From Centipeda infelix ATCC 43532 (GTDB lineage: Bacteria > Bacillota > Negativicutes > Selenomonadales > Selenomonadaceae): a stretch of DNA of 64,000 nt. The notes beneath the pieces were generated by a model, which was not told the origin of the DNA, did not search any database, and worked only from the letters and a program-made list of their open reading frames with translations. Positions 35,471 through 45,621 of the stretch are shown one piece after another. A program made the position numbers and the translations under genes. Within the stretch, counting starts at the first letter, position 1. Every line of letters starts with the position of its first letter. The stretch covers positions 174,744-238,743 of the forward strand of contig NZ_JH376800.1 of assembly GCF_000234095.1 (NCBI RefSeq). The letters are read 5' to 3'.

Positions 35471-38188
35471 ATGGAACAACTGGATACGTTGAAGGAACGC
35501 GTACACGCCTTTATGCGGGAGGACGCCTATCGCCCGCTGCCCGAGGCGGAGGTGCGCACGGGGCTTGGTCTGTCCGAGGCAGACGAGCCGCTGCTTTCGT
35601 CTGCGCTCGCTGCGCTTGAGGCGGATGGGGCGATTATCCGCAACCGCAGCGGCCTCTATGGGCTGCCGAGCCGCATGAACCTTGTCGTGGGGCGGCTCTC
35701 CATGTCGCCGAAGGGGTTCGGCTTTATCATCCCCGACGTGCGTGCGACAGAGGACGAGTCGGATGTCTTCGTGCCGGGCTCCATGCTTGCGACAGCCATG
35801 CACGGTGACCGCGTGGTCGCGCGTGTTACGCCGTCTGAGACAGAGGGGCGTGCGCGTGAGGGCGAGATCATCCGCATTCTCGATCGTGCGAATACGCACA
35901 TCGTCGGGACGTTCGAGCGCAGCAAGGCATTCGGATTTGTCACGCCCGACAGCGCGAAGATCGGGCGCGACATTTTCATTTTGAAAAAGGACTTCGGCGG
36001 CGCAAAGACGGGCAGCAAGGTTGTCGTAGAGATCACGAAGTGGCCCGAGGAACGACGCAGTGCCGAGGGACGCGTCATCGAGGTGCTCGGCAAGACGGGC
36101 GATCCCGGCGTGGACGTGCTCGCCGTCATGCGTGCGTACAATCTGGACGAGCACTTCCCACCCGCAGTGGCGGAAGCGGCTGCGCGCTGCCCCGAGAATC
36201 CGCTGCCCGAAGAGTATGCGGGACGGCGCGACCGCCGCGACTTCCCCATCGTGACCATCGACGGCGAGGACACGAAGGACATCGACGACGGCATCTATGC
36301 GTACGAGAAGGACGGCGGCTTCTTCCTCGGTGTCTACATCGCCGATGTCAGCCACTACGTCCGTGCGGGCGAGCCGCTCGACGTGGAGGCGGCGCAGCGC
36401 GGGACGAGCGTCTACCTCGTCGACCGCGTGATTCCGATGCTGCCGAAGGAGTTGTCCAACGGCATTTGCAGCCTGAACGAGGGGGTTGACCGCCTCTCGA
36501 TGGCGTGCGAGATGGAGATTGGCGCGGACGGCGAGGTGCGGAGCCACGAGATCGTGCCGTGCGTTATTCACGTGGCGCGTCGTCTTACCTATACACTCGT
36601 GAACAAGGTGCTCGCGGGTGAGGAGCCGTTTGTCTCGGACAACGAGGACATCCGTCCGATGCTCGAGACCCTGCGCCGTCTGCGTGAGGCACTGCGTGCA
36701 AAGCGGCATCGCCGCGGGGCAATTGACTTCGAGCTGCCCGAGATCAAAGTGAAGCTCGACGTGGAGGGACACCCTGTCGCACTCGTGAAGCGCACAGGCT
36801 CGATCGGTGAGTCCATCATCGAGGAGTGCATGCTCATCGCGAACGAGACCGTCGCACGTCATATGGAGCTGAAAGAAGAGCCGTTCGTCTACCGCGTGCA
36901 CGAAACACCGAACAGTGAGAAGATCGAGCGATTCCAAAGCCTCCTCGCCGCACTCGGTCTGCGCCTGAACGTGGGCGAGGACGGCAAGGTGCAGCCGCGT
37001 GACATACAGGCAGTGCTCGACCGTGTGAAGGGGGCCCCCGAGGAGCGCATCATCGGTGCGGTTGCCTTGCGCTCCATGCAGCAGGCACGCTACTCGACGC
37101 AGAGCCTTGGACATTTCGGGCTTGCCGCACGCTACTATACGCATTTCACCTCACCCATCCGACGCTATCCCGATCTCCTTGTGCATCGTCTCCTGCGCGA
37201 GACCTTTGCCACGGGACACATCCCCGCAGAGAAGTGCGAGCGGCTGCGTGCCACGCTGCCCGATGCGGCGGAGCACTCCTCCGCGCGCGAACGCATCGCC
37301 ATCGAGGCGGAGCGTGAGACCACAGACATGAAGAAGATCGAGTACATGGCACAGTTCGTCGGCGAGACCTTCGAGGGGGTCATCAGCGGTGTCACGGCGT
37401 TCGGCATCTTTGTCGAGCTTGAGAATGGTGTTGAGGGGCTCGTACACGTCTCGACGATGGTGAACGACTACTACGCCTACATCGAGGAGCAGTATGCGAT
37501 GGTCGGCGAGCGTACGGGTACGCGCTACCGCCTCGGCGACCGTGTGACCATCATCATCACGCGTGCCGACGTACAGGCACGCACGCTCGACTTCGTGCTA
37601 AAGGACAACGGTGTCTACGAGCCGAATATGGTGAAAACGGCAAAAACACCCGCAAAGCCCAAGGCATCTGAGGAGAAAAGTACATCCACGGGCAGACGCA
37701 GCCGTCGTTCACGGAAAAAGAAGGGCGAGAAGAGGGCGGAGCCGATCATCGCCGATATTGAGGCGACACCTGCCGAGCGGCGCAAGAAAACGCGCGGAGC
37801 ACATGGTACGCACGGCAAGCGCGTGCAGGAGGGAGAGCGTGCGGCGCACAAAGCTGCTGCGAGCGTCCCTGCAAAGCCGCGTGCCGCAGCACCCAAGGCG
37901 GACGGCGAGCGGCGCAGTGAGCGTCCCGCACGCACCGCACAGAGCGGCGGCGACCGCCGTGACCGTGCACGCGGGCGCGGCAGAACCTATGACTACGGCG
38001 AGGATCGCGGTCCGCGTGACTACCACCGTGTCAAGGTGACGGGGCTCAACAGTGCCGTCTGGCCGGATCCGCCGGGCTACCGCTCGCAGAGGCCTGAGGC
38101 GGATGCCGCAGAGAAGCCGCACCGTGCGCCGCGTCCCACGCGCCGTATGAACCGTAAGACCGAGGGCGGAACGGGGAACGCCGAGTGA
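35471..38188 (+). CDS. rnr: Ribonuclease R with long basic C-terminal tail
   Basis: Processive 3'-5' exoribonuclease that degrades structured RNA and works with tmRNA-SmpB. Domains in order: N-terminal winged helix, cold-shock domains (KGFGFIIPD, KAFGFVTPD), and the RNB catalytic domain with TIDGEDTKDIDDGIYAYEK. Then come YTHFTSPIRRYPDLLVHRLL and the S1 domain (FEGVISGVTAFGIFVELEN). The last 180 or so residues form a charged tail rich in Arg, Lys, Ala and Glu, making it 905 aa instead of the usual 720-820. smpB starts ten bases after. Confidence 0.95.
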   Translation: MEQLDTLKERVHAFMREDAYRPLPEAEVRTGLGLSEADEPLLSSALAALEADGAIIRNRSGLYGLPSRMNLVVGRLSMSPKGFGFIIPDVRATEDESDVFVPGSMLATAMHGDRVVARVTPSETEGRAREGEIIRILDRANTHIVGTFERSKAFGFVTPDSAKIGRDIFILKKDFGGAKTGSKVVVEITKWPEERRSAEGRVIEVLGKTGDPGVDVLAVMRAYNLDEHFPPAVAEAAARCPENPLPEEYAGRRDRRDFPIVTIDGEDTKDIDDGIYAYEKDGGFFLGVYIADVSHYVRAGEPLDVEAAQRGTSVYLVDRVIPMLPKELSNGICSLNEGVDRLSMACEMEIGADGEVRSHEIVPCVIHVARRLTYTLVNKVLAGEEPFVSDNEDIRPMLETLRRLREALRAKRHRRGAIDFELPEIKVKLDVEGHPVALVKRTGSIGESIIEECMLIANETVARHMELKEEPFVYRVHETPNSEKIERFQSLLAALGLRLNVGEDGKVQPRDIQAVLDRVKGAPEERIIGAVALRSMQQARYSTQSLGHFGLAARYYTHFTSPIRRYPDLLVHRLLRETFATGHIPAEKCERLRATLPDAAEHSSARERIAIEAERETTDMKKIEYMAQFVGETFEGVISGVTAFGIFVELENGVEGLVHVSTMVNDYYAYIEEQYAMVGERTGTRYRLGDRVTIIITRADVQARTLDFVLKDNGVYEPNMVKTAKTPAKPKASEEKSTSTGRRSRRSRKKKGEKRAEPIIADIEATPAERRKKTRGAHGTHGKRVQEGERAAHKAAASVPAKPRAAAPKADGERRSERPARTAQSGGDRRDRARGRGRTYDYGEDRGPRDYHRVKVTGLNSAVWPDPPGYRSQRPEADAAEKPHRAPRPTRRMNRKTEGGTGNAE

Positions 38189-38197
38189 GGAATTGCG

Positions 38198-38671
38198 ATG
38201 GGAAAGAAGAACGAGAGCGTCAAGATTGCCTGTGAAAATCGCAAGGCGCGTCACGACTATTTCATCCACGAGACGTACGAGGCAGGGCTGGAACTCGTCG
38301 GAACGGAGGTCAAGTCCCTGCGTGCAGGCAAGGCGAATCTGCGCGACAGCTACGCCTACATCAAGAACGGGGAGATCTTCCTCGATCATATGCACATCAG
38401 CCCCTACGAACAGGGCAACCAGTTCAACCACGATCCGCTGCGCGTGCGTCGTCTGCTCATGCACAAGGCGGAGATTCTGAAGCTCTTCGGCAAGACGCGT
38501 GAGAAAGGCATGACCCTCGTCCCGCTGAAGGTCTACTTCAAGCGCGGACGGGCAAAGCTCGAACTGGCGCTTGCAAGCGGCAAGCACAACTACGACAAGC
38601 GTCAGAGCCTCAAGGCAAAGGACGCGAAGCGCGAGATGGAGCAGGCGCTAAAGGACCGTCAGCGCGGATAG
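38198..38671 (+). CDS. smpB: SsrA-binding protein
   Basis: Binds tmRNA and brings it to stalled ribosomes. 157 aa with [51 protein letters not shown] and the basic C-terminal tail typical of SmpB. No tmRNA gene follows within the window. Final gene of the secG-rnr group. The permease begins 12 nt later and may be co-transcribed. Confidence 0.97.
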   Translation: MGKKNESVKIACENRKARHDYFIHETYEAGLELVGTEVKSLRAGKANLRDSYAYIKNGEIFLDHMHISPYEQGNQFNHDPLRVRRLLMHKAEILKLFGKTREKGMTLVPLKVYFKRGRAKLELALASGKHNYDKRQSLKAKDAKREMEQALKDRQRG

Positions 38672-38683
38672 ATCGGAGGATTT

Positions 38684-40039
38684 ATGCAGGAAAAGGAAGC
38701 ATCGCCCGCACTCAGACGCGGGCTCAAGAACAGACATCTCCAGATGATCGCACTCGGCGGAGCGATTGGGACAGGGCTTTTCTACGGCTCGGCATCGACC
38801 ATCGCACTCGCGGGACCTGCGGTCATGCTCGCCTACCTTCTCGGCGGCATCATGATCTTCTTCATCATGCGGATGCTCGGCGAGATGGCGGTCGATGAGC
38901 CGGTCTCCGGCTCGTTCAGTCACTATGCGGGCAAATACTGGGGCGATTTTCCGGGCTTCCTCTCCGGCTGGAACTACTGGTTCAACTACATCATTGTCTC
39001 CATGGCGGAGCTCGCGGCGGTCGGCATCTATATGAATTTCTGGCTGCCGGATCTCCCGCAGTGGCTCTCCGCACTTATCTGTCTTGCCGTTATCACCGCG
39101 CTCAATCTCACGAATGTCCGCGCATACGGCGAGATGGAATTCTGGATGGCACTGGTCAAGATCTCGGCGATTGTCCTCATGATTGGGCTCGGCGGCTGGC
39201 TGCTCGTCACGGGCGCACCGTTCCCTGCGAACGTCAGCAACCTCTGGGAACACGGCGGCTTTTTGCCAAACGGCTGGTGGGGCTTCTTCCTCGGCACTGC
39301 CGTTGTCATGTTCTCGTTCGGCGGCATCGAGCTCATCGGCATCACGGCGGGCGAGGCGGAGGATCCTGACCGCACGATCCCGCAGGCGATCAATCAGGTC
39401 ATCTGGCGTATCCTGATCTTCTACGTCGGGACGATGGCGGTGCTCATGGCACTCTGGCCGTGGAACGAGGTCGGCATGGAGGCGAGCCCCTTCGTACAGA
39501 TCTTCCAAAACATCGGTATTCCTGCTGCCGCGCACATTCTGAACTTCGTCGTGCTCACGGCAGCGATCTCCGTCTACAACTCTGCGATCTACAGCAACAG
39601 CCGTATGCTTTACGGTCTCGCGCAGCGCGGGGATGCGCCGCAGGTGCTGAGAAGTCTCTCCGTGCGTGGTGTGCCTGTGCTCGGCATTCTGATCTCCTCG
39701 GGCATCACGCTCATTGTCGTGTTTCTGAACTACTTCTTCCCGGGCGACGTGTTCCTCTATCTCATCTCGATTGCGATCTGCGCCGCTGTCATCAGTTGGA
39801 CGACCATTGTCGTGACGCATCTGAAGTTCCGGCGAAAGATGGAGCGTGAGGGTGCACACATCAAATTCCGCGCACCGTTTTACCCGTGGATCAACTACGC
39901 TTGTCTCCTATTTCTTGCGGGGGTTGTCTTCATGATGGCGCAGCTCCCAGGGATGCAGCTCGCCGTGTTGATTCTGCCCGCATGGCTGCTCGTTCTCTGG
40001 CTTGGCTACCGCTCGAAGAAGCGGCGGGAAAAGGAATAA
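38684..40039 (+). CDS. Amino acid permease (APC superfamily, AAT family)
   Basis: Proton-coupled amino-acid uptake carrier of 451 aa with about 12 membrane spans. The first carries the family signature ALGGAIGTGLFYGSA (residues 18-32) preceded by RGLKNRHLQMI. PEDxxR-type residues appear as EAEDPDRTIPQAIN. Closest in look to GABA/aromatic amino-acid permeases, but the substrate cannot be assigned. A 20-bp perfect terminator follows. Confidence 0.85.
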   Translation: MQEKEASPALRRGLKNRHLQMIALGGAIGTGLFYGSASTIALAGPAVMLAYLLGGIMIFFIMRMLGEMAVDEPVSGSFSHYAGKYWGDFPGFLSGWNYWFNYIIVSMAELAAVGIYMNFWLPDLPQWLSALICLAVITALNLTNVRAYGEMEFWMALVKISAIVLMIGLGGWLLVTGAPFPANVSNLWEHGGFLPNGWWGFFLGTAVVMFSFGGIELIGITAGEAEDPDRTIPQAINQVIWRILIFYVGTMAVLMALWPWNEVGMEASPFVQIFQNIGIPAAAHILNFVVLTAAISVYNSAIYSNSRMLYGLAQRGDAPQVLRSLSVRGVPVLGILISSGITLIVVFLNYFFPGDVFLYLISIAICAAVISWTTIVVTHLKFRRKMEREGAHIKFRAPFYPWINYACLLFLAGVVFMMAQLPGMQLAVLILPAWLLVLWLGYRSKKRREKE

Positions 40040-40048
40040 TCACGATGC

Positions 40049-40101
40049 AAAGTGGCTGTTGCACGAAGACTTTTCAGGCTTCGTGCAACAGCCACTTTGT
40101 T
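40049..40101 (+). terminator. Intrinsic terminator with 20-bp perfect stem
   Basis: 40049-40068 pairs without mismatch with 40079-40098. The core CTGTTGCACGAAG is shared with the terminators at 50712 and 59618. Confidence 0.9.
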
Positions 40102-40120
40102 ATGTATACCGACGGTTTCA

Positions 40121-40150
40121 TTAGACAAAAAGAAGGATTTGTGTTATCAT
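40121..40150 (+). promoter_or_regulatory. Possible promoter of the zinc-ribbon gene
   Basis: TTAGAC (40121-40126), 18-nt spacer, TATCAT (40145-40150). An alternative -10 TATAAT at 40152 has poor spacing. Confidence 0.45.
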
Positions 40151-40185
40151 ATATAATAAAATTTTAACAGTAAGAAGGAATTGAC

Positions 40186-40833
40186 GTGATTTGCAATGAA
40201 TGCGGCTCGAAAATAGAGGGACTTACACGTATTTGCCCGCACTGTGGACAGCGTGCCCTTGTCGACGACGAGCTTGAGACATGGAGCTTCATTGCGGACG
40301 GGTCGGAAAAGCACAAACGGGAAATGCCCGCTGAGATTGTACTGAACGCTCCCACGCCAATTCCGACCGAGCGCACGGCACAGATCGATGGATTGGAACG
40401 TCTGAAGGACTATTTTGTTCAGCACAGCAACCTCTATCAAGTTCTTGACGATCTGGACTACATCGAGAGCGGTATGCATCGTCCGTCCTTCGCGTTTTGG
40501 GCGCTTGTCGGCGGACTGATTGCAGCACTTGTCTATTTCCCGCTCTCACCGTTCTTGCCGCATTTCATATGGGCGTACTACTTCGTGCTCTGGGGCGCAG
40601 TTACCTCCGTCGGCTATCTGCGTGCAGGACGACGCTATGAGCGGCGCAAGGCGGAGTACGAACTCCTGCGCCGTCATGCCGAGAATGATCTGCGCATGAT
40701 GTATAACAGCTGTGCGGACTGCTTCCTCCCTCTGGCGTGGACACCGCCGCCGCGCATCATTCGGATGATCGATGCGCTGCGCTCGGGGGAGATACCCTCC
40801 GTGCGTGCATATATGGAACGGGAGGCAGGATGA
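40186..40833 (+). CDS. Zinc-ribbon membrane protein of unknown function
   Basis: A 215-aa protein beginning MICNECGSKIEGLTRICPHCG, a C-x2-C ... C-x2-C zinc ribbon. A linker and two membrane spans at about residues 104-145 follow, then a cytoplasmic C-terminal part. The GTG start at 40186 has AAGGAA eight bases upstream. No known domain beyond the ribbon is recognised. Its stop overlaps the DUF488 start (ATGA), implying coupling. Confidence 0.75.
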   Translation: MICNECGSKIEGLTRICPHCGQRALVDDELETWSFIADGSEKHKREMPAEIVLNAPTPIPTERTAQIDGLERLKDYFVQHSNLYQVLDDLDYIESGMHRPSFAFWALVGGLIAALVYFPLSPFLPHFIWAYYFVLWGAVTSVGYLRAGRRYERRKAEYELLRRHAENDLRMMYNSCADCFLPLAWTPPPRIIRMIDALRSGEIPSVRAYMEREAG

Positions 40834-41207
40834 TGCGTGCACAGATTCGAATCAAGAGGGTCTACGAGGACATTTCTGCGGACGATGGATTCCGTGTGCT
40901 GGTGGATCGTCTCTGGCCGCGCGGCATATCCAAGGAGCGTGCGAAGCTCGCAGATTGGTGGAAGGACATTGCCCCTTCGCCGGAGCTGCGCACATGGTTT
41001 GGACACAAGGCTGAGCGCTTCGCCGAGTTTACTGAAAAATATCGTGCGGAGCTCTCGACCGGTACGGCAGCACCAACCCACATGGCGACTGTCGCGGAAC
41101 ACCTTGCGGCAGGAGAGAATGTCACACTGCTCTACGGTGCGAAGGATCCTGCAATCAATCAGGCGGTCGTCCTGCGCGACTGGATGATTGGGATGATGGA
41201 TAAGTAA
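40830..41207 (+). CDS. DUF488 family protein
   Basis: A 125-aa protein with the DUF488 pattern: IKRVYEDISADDGFRVLVDRLWPRGISKE, then WWKDIAPSPELRTWFGH and a C-terminal VTLLYGAKDP. Function not established in the family. Starts inside the preceding stop with GGAGGCAGG upstream. Soluble. Shares a bidirectional terminator with nhaC on the other strand. Confidence 0.85.
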   Translation: MMRAQIRIKRVYEDISADDGFRVLVDRLWPRGISKERAKLADWWKDIAPSPELRTWFGHKAERFAEFTEKYRAELSTGTAAPTHMATVAEHLAAGENVTLLYGAKDPAINQAVVLRDWMIGMMDK

Positions 41208-41238
41208 AGGCGTTTATCGGTGTTTTCCTAAACAAAGA

Positions 41239-41279
41239 AAAAGAACCGCCAATGGGGGATATCCCGTTGGCGGTTCTTT
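41239..41279. terminator. Bidirectional terminator between the DUF488 gene and nhaC
   Basis: AAAGAACCGCCAA-GGG pairs with CCC-TTGGCGGTTCTTT; A and T tracts on both sides serve both convergent genes. Confidence 0.9.
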
Positions 41280-41296
41280 GCGTTTATGTTGAGAAA

Positions 41297-42808
41297 CTAC
41301 CTCTCCGCCGAGTCCACGCGCGAGGAGAGGACAACCATGAATACGGCGAGGGCGGCGATGCCGACACCAAGACCAATGTAGCCGTTCTCGGTAAACCCAT
41401 CGACGATGTAGCCGAGAAGGGAGCAGGAGGCGACGATGGCGACGTAGGGGAGCTGCGTCGAGACGTGGTCGAGATGATGGCACTGTGCTCCTGCCGAGGC
41501 GAGAATGGTGGTGTCGGAGATGGGCGAGGCATGGTCGCCGCAGACCGCGCCCGAGAGAATTGCAGCGACGGAGACGACGAGAATATCGGGGGCGGTCTGT
41601 CCGAGGACGGCGATGGCGATCGGGATGAGGATACCAAATGTCCCCCAGCTCGTGCCTGTGGCAAAGGCAAGCCCTGTCGCAACGAGGAAGAAGAGCGGCG
41701 GCAAGAACATGACCACGCCTGCATTCGCCTGCACGACAGAGCCGACGAAACCGCCGAGGTCGAGATACTCCTTGCTGCAGATGCCCGAGAGCGTCCACGC
41801 AAGGCAGAGGATAAAGATTGCGGGGGTCATTGCCTTGAAGCCCCAGCCGAAGCTGTCGCAGAACACGTTGAACGAGACGACGCGGCGCGGCAGATAGAGC
41901 AGACCTGTAAAGACAAAGGCGATGAACGAGCCGAGCACGAGCGACTTGGACGAGTCGCAGTTTGCAAACGCCTCGGCGATGCTGTTGCCCTCGTGGATGC
42001 CGCCCGTATAGAGCATCCCGTAGATGCACGCACCGATCAGCACGAGGAGGGGGAGCATGAGATCGATCATTTTGCCGCGCCCCTCGCTCGCAGCACTTGC
42101 GGATGCTTCCGCCGTGTCCTGGTATTCCTTTGGGATTTCAAAGTGTGCGTTGGACTTCTCCACACTCCTGCGCATCGCGCCGAAGTCGCGCCCCGTCCAG
42201 ATGATGAAGAGCATGAAGAGGATCGTGAGCCATGCGTAGAGATTGAACGGGATCGTCTGCAAAAAGAGCATAAAGCCGTCGATCTGTGCATCGGCGGGGA
42301 GCGAGGAGCCGACCGCTGCCGCCCAGCTGGAGACGGGGGCGATGATGCAGATCGGGGCGGCTGTCGCGTCAATGATGTAGGCGAGCTTCGTGCGTGCGAT
42401 CTGGAACTTGTCCGTCACGGGGCGCATGACCGTCCCGACGGTGAGACAGTTGAAATAGTCGTCGATGAAGATGACGATGCCGAGCAGCACCGTGACGAGA
42501 GACGCACTGCGCTTCCCCTTGATCGTGCGCGTCGCCCACTCGCCATAGGCATTCATCGCGCCCGAGCGCGTGATGGCAGCGACGAGGATGCCGAGAATGA
42601 CGAGGAAGACGAGGATGTTGACATTGCTGCCGACCTTGTCCGCCATTACCTGAAACATCGTCAGCGTCGCCTGCAGAAAGTTTCCGCCTGCAAAGAGCAT
42701 TGCGCCCGAGAAGATGCCGATGATGAGCGACATATAGACTTCCTTCGTCCAGAGCGCGAGGACGATGGTGATGATCGGCGGCAGGATCGACCATGCGGTT
42801 GCTGTCAT
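41297..42808 (-). CDS. nhaC: Na+/H+ antiporter of the NhaC family
   Basis: Secondary transporter exchanging sodium (or a metabolite such as malate/lactate in relatives) for protons. 503 aa, about 12 spans. Family marks are IFIDDYFNCLTVGTVMRP, APICIIAPVSSWAAAVG and GDHASPISDTTILASAGAQC. Transcribed away from the IS remnant from a promoter at 42834-42863. Substrate within the NhaC family uncertain. Confidence 0.87.
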   Translation of the reverse strand: MTATAWSILPPIITIVLALWTKEVYMSLIIGIFSGAMLFAGGNFLQATLTMFQVMADKVGSNVNILVFLVILGILVAAITRSGAMNAYGEWATRTIKGKRSASLVTVLLGIVIFIDDYFNCLTVGTVMRPVTDKFQIARTKLAYIIDATAAPICIIAPVSSWAAAVGSSLPADAQIDGFMLFLQTIPFNLYAWLTILFMLFIIWTGRDFGAMRRSVEKSNAHFEIPKEYQDTAEASASAASEGRGKMIDLMLPLLVLIGACIYGMLYTGGIHEGNSIAEAFANCDSSKSLVLGSFIAFVFTGLLYLPRRVVSFNVFCDSFGWGFKAMTPAIFILCLAWTLSGICSKEYLDLGGFVGSVVQANAGVVMFLPPLFFLVATGLAFATGTSWGTFGILIPIAIAVLGQTAPDILVVSVAAILSGAVCGDHASPISDTTILASAGAQCHHLDHVSTQLPYVAIVASCSLLGYIVDGFTENGYIGLGVGIAALAVFMVVLSSRVDSAER

Positions 42809-42833
42809 GCGTTAGATACACTCCCTAAATAGT

Positions 42834-42863
42834 ATTATACAAAACCGTCTCCCATTATAACAA
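42834..42863 (-). promoter_or_regulatory. Promoter of nhaC
   Basis: On the minus strand TTGTTA (42863-42858), 18-nt spacer, TATAAT (42839-42834), 26 nt before the start codon. Confidence 0.6.
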
Positions 42864-43006
42864 AAAAACAGGATTTAGCAAAATGTTCACAGGAAAAAAT
42901 TCACGTCGGTAGATTGTAAAATTAAGTGGTACATATAAAAAGACCATAGCGGAAGCCTTGTGGTAAAATAGGGTTGAATAGACCAATCTACCAAAGGAGA
43001 GCCGCT

Positions 43007-43312
43007 ATGGATCAACTAGAGTGTATCACAAAATCGCCGCATCGCAAAGGAGCATACCTCACATTCGAAGAAAGAGTCATCATCCAGACAAGACTCTGCG
43101 ATGGCTGGTCTCCTCCCCAAATTGCCAAGGAAATTTGTTGTGCGCCCAACACCGTGCGCAACGGAATCAGGCGCGGGAAGGTTCCGCATACAAAAGCAGC
43201 GGCTGTGCGCGGTCGCTGCTTTTGTACGTATCATGTGTATCACATAAATAAAATTTTCCTTAGGCAGGAAAAAATAAGCACATGGCGAATTAAAGAACGT
43301 ATACTGAAGTAG
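43007..43312 (+). pseudogene. Truncated IS30-family transposase
   Basis: The first 60 or so codons match the helix-turn-helix start of IS30-family transposases (MDQLECITKSPHRKGAYLTF, then QIAKEICCAPNTVRNGIRRG). The likeness ends near 43190, the catalytic DDE domain is missing, and a short unrelated tail ends at 43312. AAAGGAGAG precedes ATG 43007, and a typical IS leader (GTGGTACATATAAAAAGACC) lies upstream, so the left end of an element is still present. The break point coincides with a perfect hairpin, ACAAAAGCAGCG with CGCTGCTTTTGT (about 43188-43225). Confidence 0.75.
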
Positions 43313-43416
43313 TTTTTTCGACGGCAGTGAATGCTGCTGTCTTTGCGCACGGTTATGGCAAGGGATGCCTCGTTCTGTGTCAGAATGGCCGGGCGTGGGG
43401 GAAAGGAGAGAATATT

Positions 43417-45549
43417 TTGCAGGAACAAGGGCTAAAGAAGGGGCGAGGGATCGGCTTTCAACTGAACGCGATCACACTCGTCGGGATTGTCGTCATGGTG
43501 ACGATCCTCGTCTCGTTCGTCGGCTACAGAGCTTATGATGAACTCCTCGCCGTTGGATCGCAGGCGAAGTACAATGAGCTGGGCGACAAGGTGCGTCCCG
43601 TAATCGGCAGCTATGAGTCGGTCAAGCAGTCGGGACTGGATCTGCGGCAGCACATCTACGCGCTGATGGCGGCGCCGCCGGAGGCACGCAGCCGTGATGC
43701 GCTGAACGTCCTGCTCTCAGATGTCATGGAGTCCAATCCGAACCTCGTCGGGGTGGGCGTGGTATTCGAGCCGAATGCGTTCGACGGGCAGGATGCGGCG
43801 CATGTGGCCGACCCGCTCTCCGACGGGACGGGGCGTGTGATTCCGTTTGTGGGACGCGAGGGCGGTGTGCTTGAGTTCGAGCCGACGACCGGCTACGATA
43901 CGGACTCGTGGTACACGGAGCCGGCAAAGACCTCGAAGCCGACGCTCACGCCGGCATACTATGATGAAGTCGGCGGCAAGAAAACACTCATGGCCTCCAT
44001 CGGTCTGCCGATCCTTGTCGACGGCCGTTTTGTCGGTGCGATCACGCTCGACTTCGACATGGACAAGGTTCAGGAGATGTTCGAGAAGCTCAGTACGCCC
44101 GACAACATCTACCTCATGCTCGATAGCAAGGGACAGGTCATCGCACACGGCACAAACCGGGATATGGTTATGAAGGACGCGTTCCAACTCATGCATCTGG
44201 ATGCGGCAGAGCAGAAGGAAATCTTCTCAGACGGATCGTACAGAAAAACGCAGGTCTCCCCGACCACGGGTAAGGACTCGGTCTATGTCTACCATGCGGT
44301 TCAGTACAACGGGATGGATACGTCGTGGGTGGTCTTCTCCATTACGGACAAGGATAAATTCGTCGGAACCGCGCGCGAGATGGTCATCTTCTCTGTTGTG
44401 CTGGCAGTGATCTGTACGGTGGTGCTCGTCATCGCGCTTGCGATGTTCATCCAGCGCCGTCTGATCGTTCCCATTGGGGATGTATCCGATACGCTTGCGC
44501 GGTTCGCGGATCTCGATATGGATCCGACAAAGGGGGAGAAGGTGCGTGCACACGCCGCCCGCACGGACGAGATCGGCTCGATGGTCGGATCTCTCACCCG
44601 CATGGCGAACAGTATGCGTGATATGATCGGCAAGATCAACGGGGTATCCCAGTCAGTCGCCGCGACGAGCGAGGAGCTGACCGCGACGGCGCAGAACACG
44701 GCACACTCGGCGGAGACGGTACGCAAGGGCATCCACGACATCGCCGACAGTGCGCGCGTACAGGTGAAGGACACGCAGGATGCGGTCGATCATACAGATC
44801 AGATTCTCGGGCTGCTTGACAACAACCGCAAGGTCATGGAGGAGATGAACGCGGCGACGGAGAACATCCACAAGCGCCAGACCGAGGGCGCGGAGATCCT
44901 CGCCGACCTCATGAAGAAATCCGCCGAGACTGCCGATGCTACGCAGGAGGTCTCGCGCGTGGTCGAGGAGACGAATCAGAGTGCGGAACGCATCGAAGAG
45001 GCGAGCGCGATGATTCAATCCATCTCCGAGCAGACGAACCTTCTCGCGCTCAATGCTGCTATCGAGGCAGCGCGTGCGGGCGAGGCAGGACGTGGATTTG
45101 CTGTCGTCGCCGAGGAGATCCGCAAGCTCGCCGAGCAGTCGCGCGGCTTTACGGATGAGATCAGCGGCATCATCGGTGAGCTCAAGACGAAGTCGCAGCA
45201 GGCGGTCGACACGATGGAGGTCTCCAAGAAGCTGGTCGAGGAGAGCAACGTCAATCTTGGCCGCACGCAGCGTCGCTTTGAGATGATTGCCGAGGCGGTC
45301 GAAGGCGCGAACAGCGTCGTCACGAAACTGAACGAATCCGCCGAGCAGCTGACGGAGAAGAACAAGGCAATCGCCGCTGTCAGCAACAAGCTCATGGATA
45401 TGGCGAACGAGAACGACGTGACGACGGATGAGGCAGAGGCCGCCGTCGACACGCAGACGCAGGCACTCGGCGATATCGCCGAGGCGAGCGAGAGCCTCGC
45501 GCAGATCGCAACGGATCTGCAGAACGAGATCGAGCGTTTCCGCGTCTGA
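43417..45549 (+). CDS. Methyl-accepting chemotaxis protein
   Basis: Transmembrane chemoreceptor of 710 aa. A first span is at about 12-35 ([20 protein letters not shown]), then a periplasmic dCache-type sensor ([33 protein letters not shown]), a second span near 330-350, HAMP, and a cytoplasmic signalling domain. The CheA/CheW-contact hairpin is [20 protein letters not shown] followed by [20 protein letters not shown] 43417 is chosen because AAAGGAGAG lies six bases upstream and the first span then sits at the N-terminus. The ligand is unknown; dCache sensors of this type often bind amino acids. Confidence 0.9.
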   Translation: MQEQGLKKGRGIGFQLNAITLVGIVVMVTILVSFVGYRAYDELLAVGSQAKYNELGDKVRPVIGSYESVKQSGLDLRQHIYALMAAPPEARSRDALNVLLSDVMESNPNLVGVGVVFEPNAFDGQDAAHVADPLSDGTGRVIPFVGREGGVLEFEPTTGYDTDSWYTEPAKTSKPTLTPAYYDEVGGKKTLMASIGLPILVDGRFVGAITLDFDMDKVQEMFEKLSTPDNIYLMLDSKGQVIAHGTNRDMVMKDAFQLMHLDAAEQKEIFSDGSYRKTQVSPTTGKDSVYVYHAVQYNGMDTSWVVFSITDKDKFVGTAREMVIFSVVLAVICTVVLVIALAMFIQRRLIVPIGDVSDTLARFADLDMDPTKGEKVRAHAARTDEIGSMVGSLTRMANSMRDMIGKINGVSQSVAATSEELTATAQNTAHSAETVRKGIHDIADSARVQVKDTQDAVDHTDQILGLLDNNRKVMEEMNAATENIHKRQTEGAEILADLMKKSAETADATQEVSRVVEETNQSAERIEEASAMIQSISEQTNLLALNAAIEAARAGEAGRGFAVVAEEIRKLAEQSRGFTDEISGIIGELKTKSQQAVDTMEVSKKLVEESNVNLGRTQRRFEMIAEAVEGANSVVTKLNESAEQLTEKNKAIAAVSNKLMDMANENDVTTDEAEAAVDTQTQALGDIAEASESLAQIATDLQNEIERFRV

Positions 45550-45573
45550 TCGTCGGTTACCTAATTGACATTG

Positions 45574-45607
45574 AAAAGCCCTGCCGCAGGAATGCGGCAG
45601 GGCTTTT
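45574..45607. terminator. Bidirectional terminator after the chemoreceptor
   Basis: AAAAGCCCTGCCGC pairs perfectly with GCGGCAGGGCTTTT around AGGAAT; it also lies at the end of the convergent AEC carrier gene. Confidence 0.92.
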
Positions 45608-45621
45608 GCATATGTACGGTT

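Noticed and set aside
35378..37144. 588-codon open frame antisense to rnr
   Set aside because: Shadow of a GC-rich coding sequence with RNase R motifs on the plus strand; Arg/His-rich product with no domain.
38672..40048. tmRNA gene expected behind smpB
   Set aside because: The region is a permease gene; no tmRNA 3' end with CCA or tag-peptide frame was found.
41252..42832. 526-codon open frame on the plus strand over nhaC
   Set aside because: The minus strand encodes a clear NhaC carrier; the plus product is charged and low-complexity.
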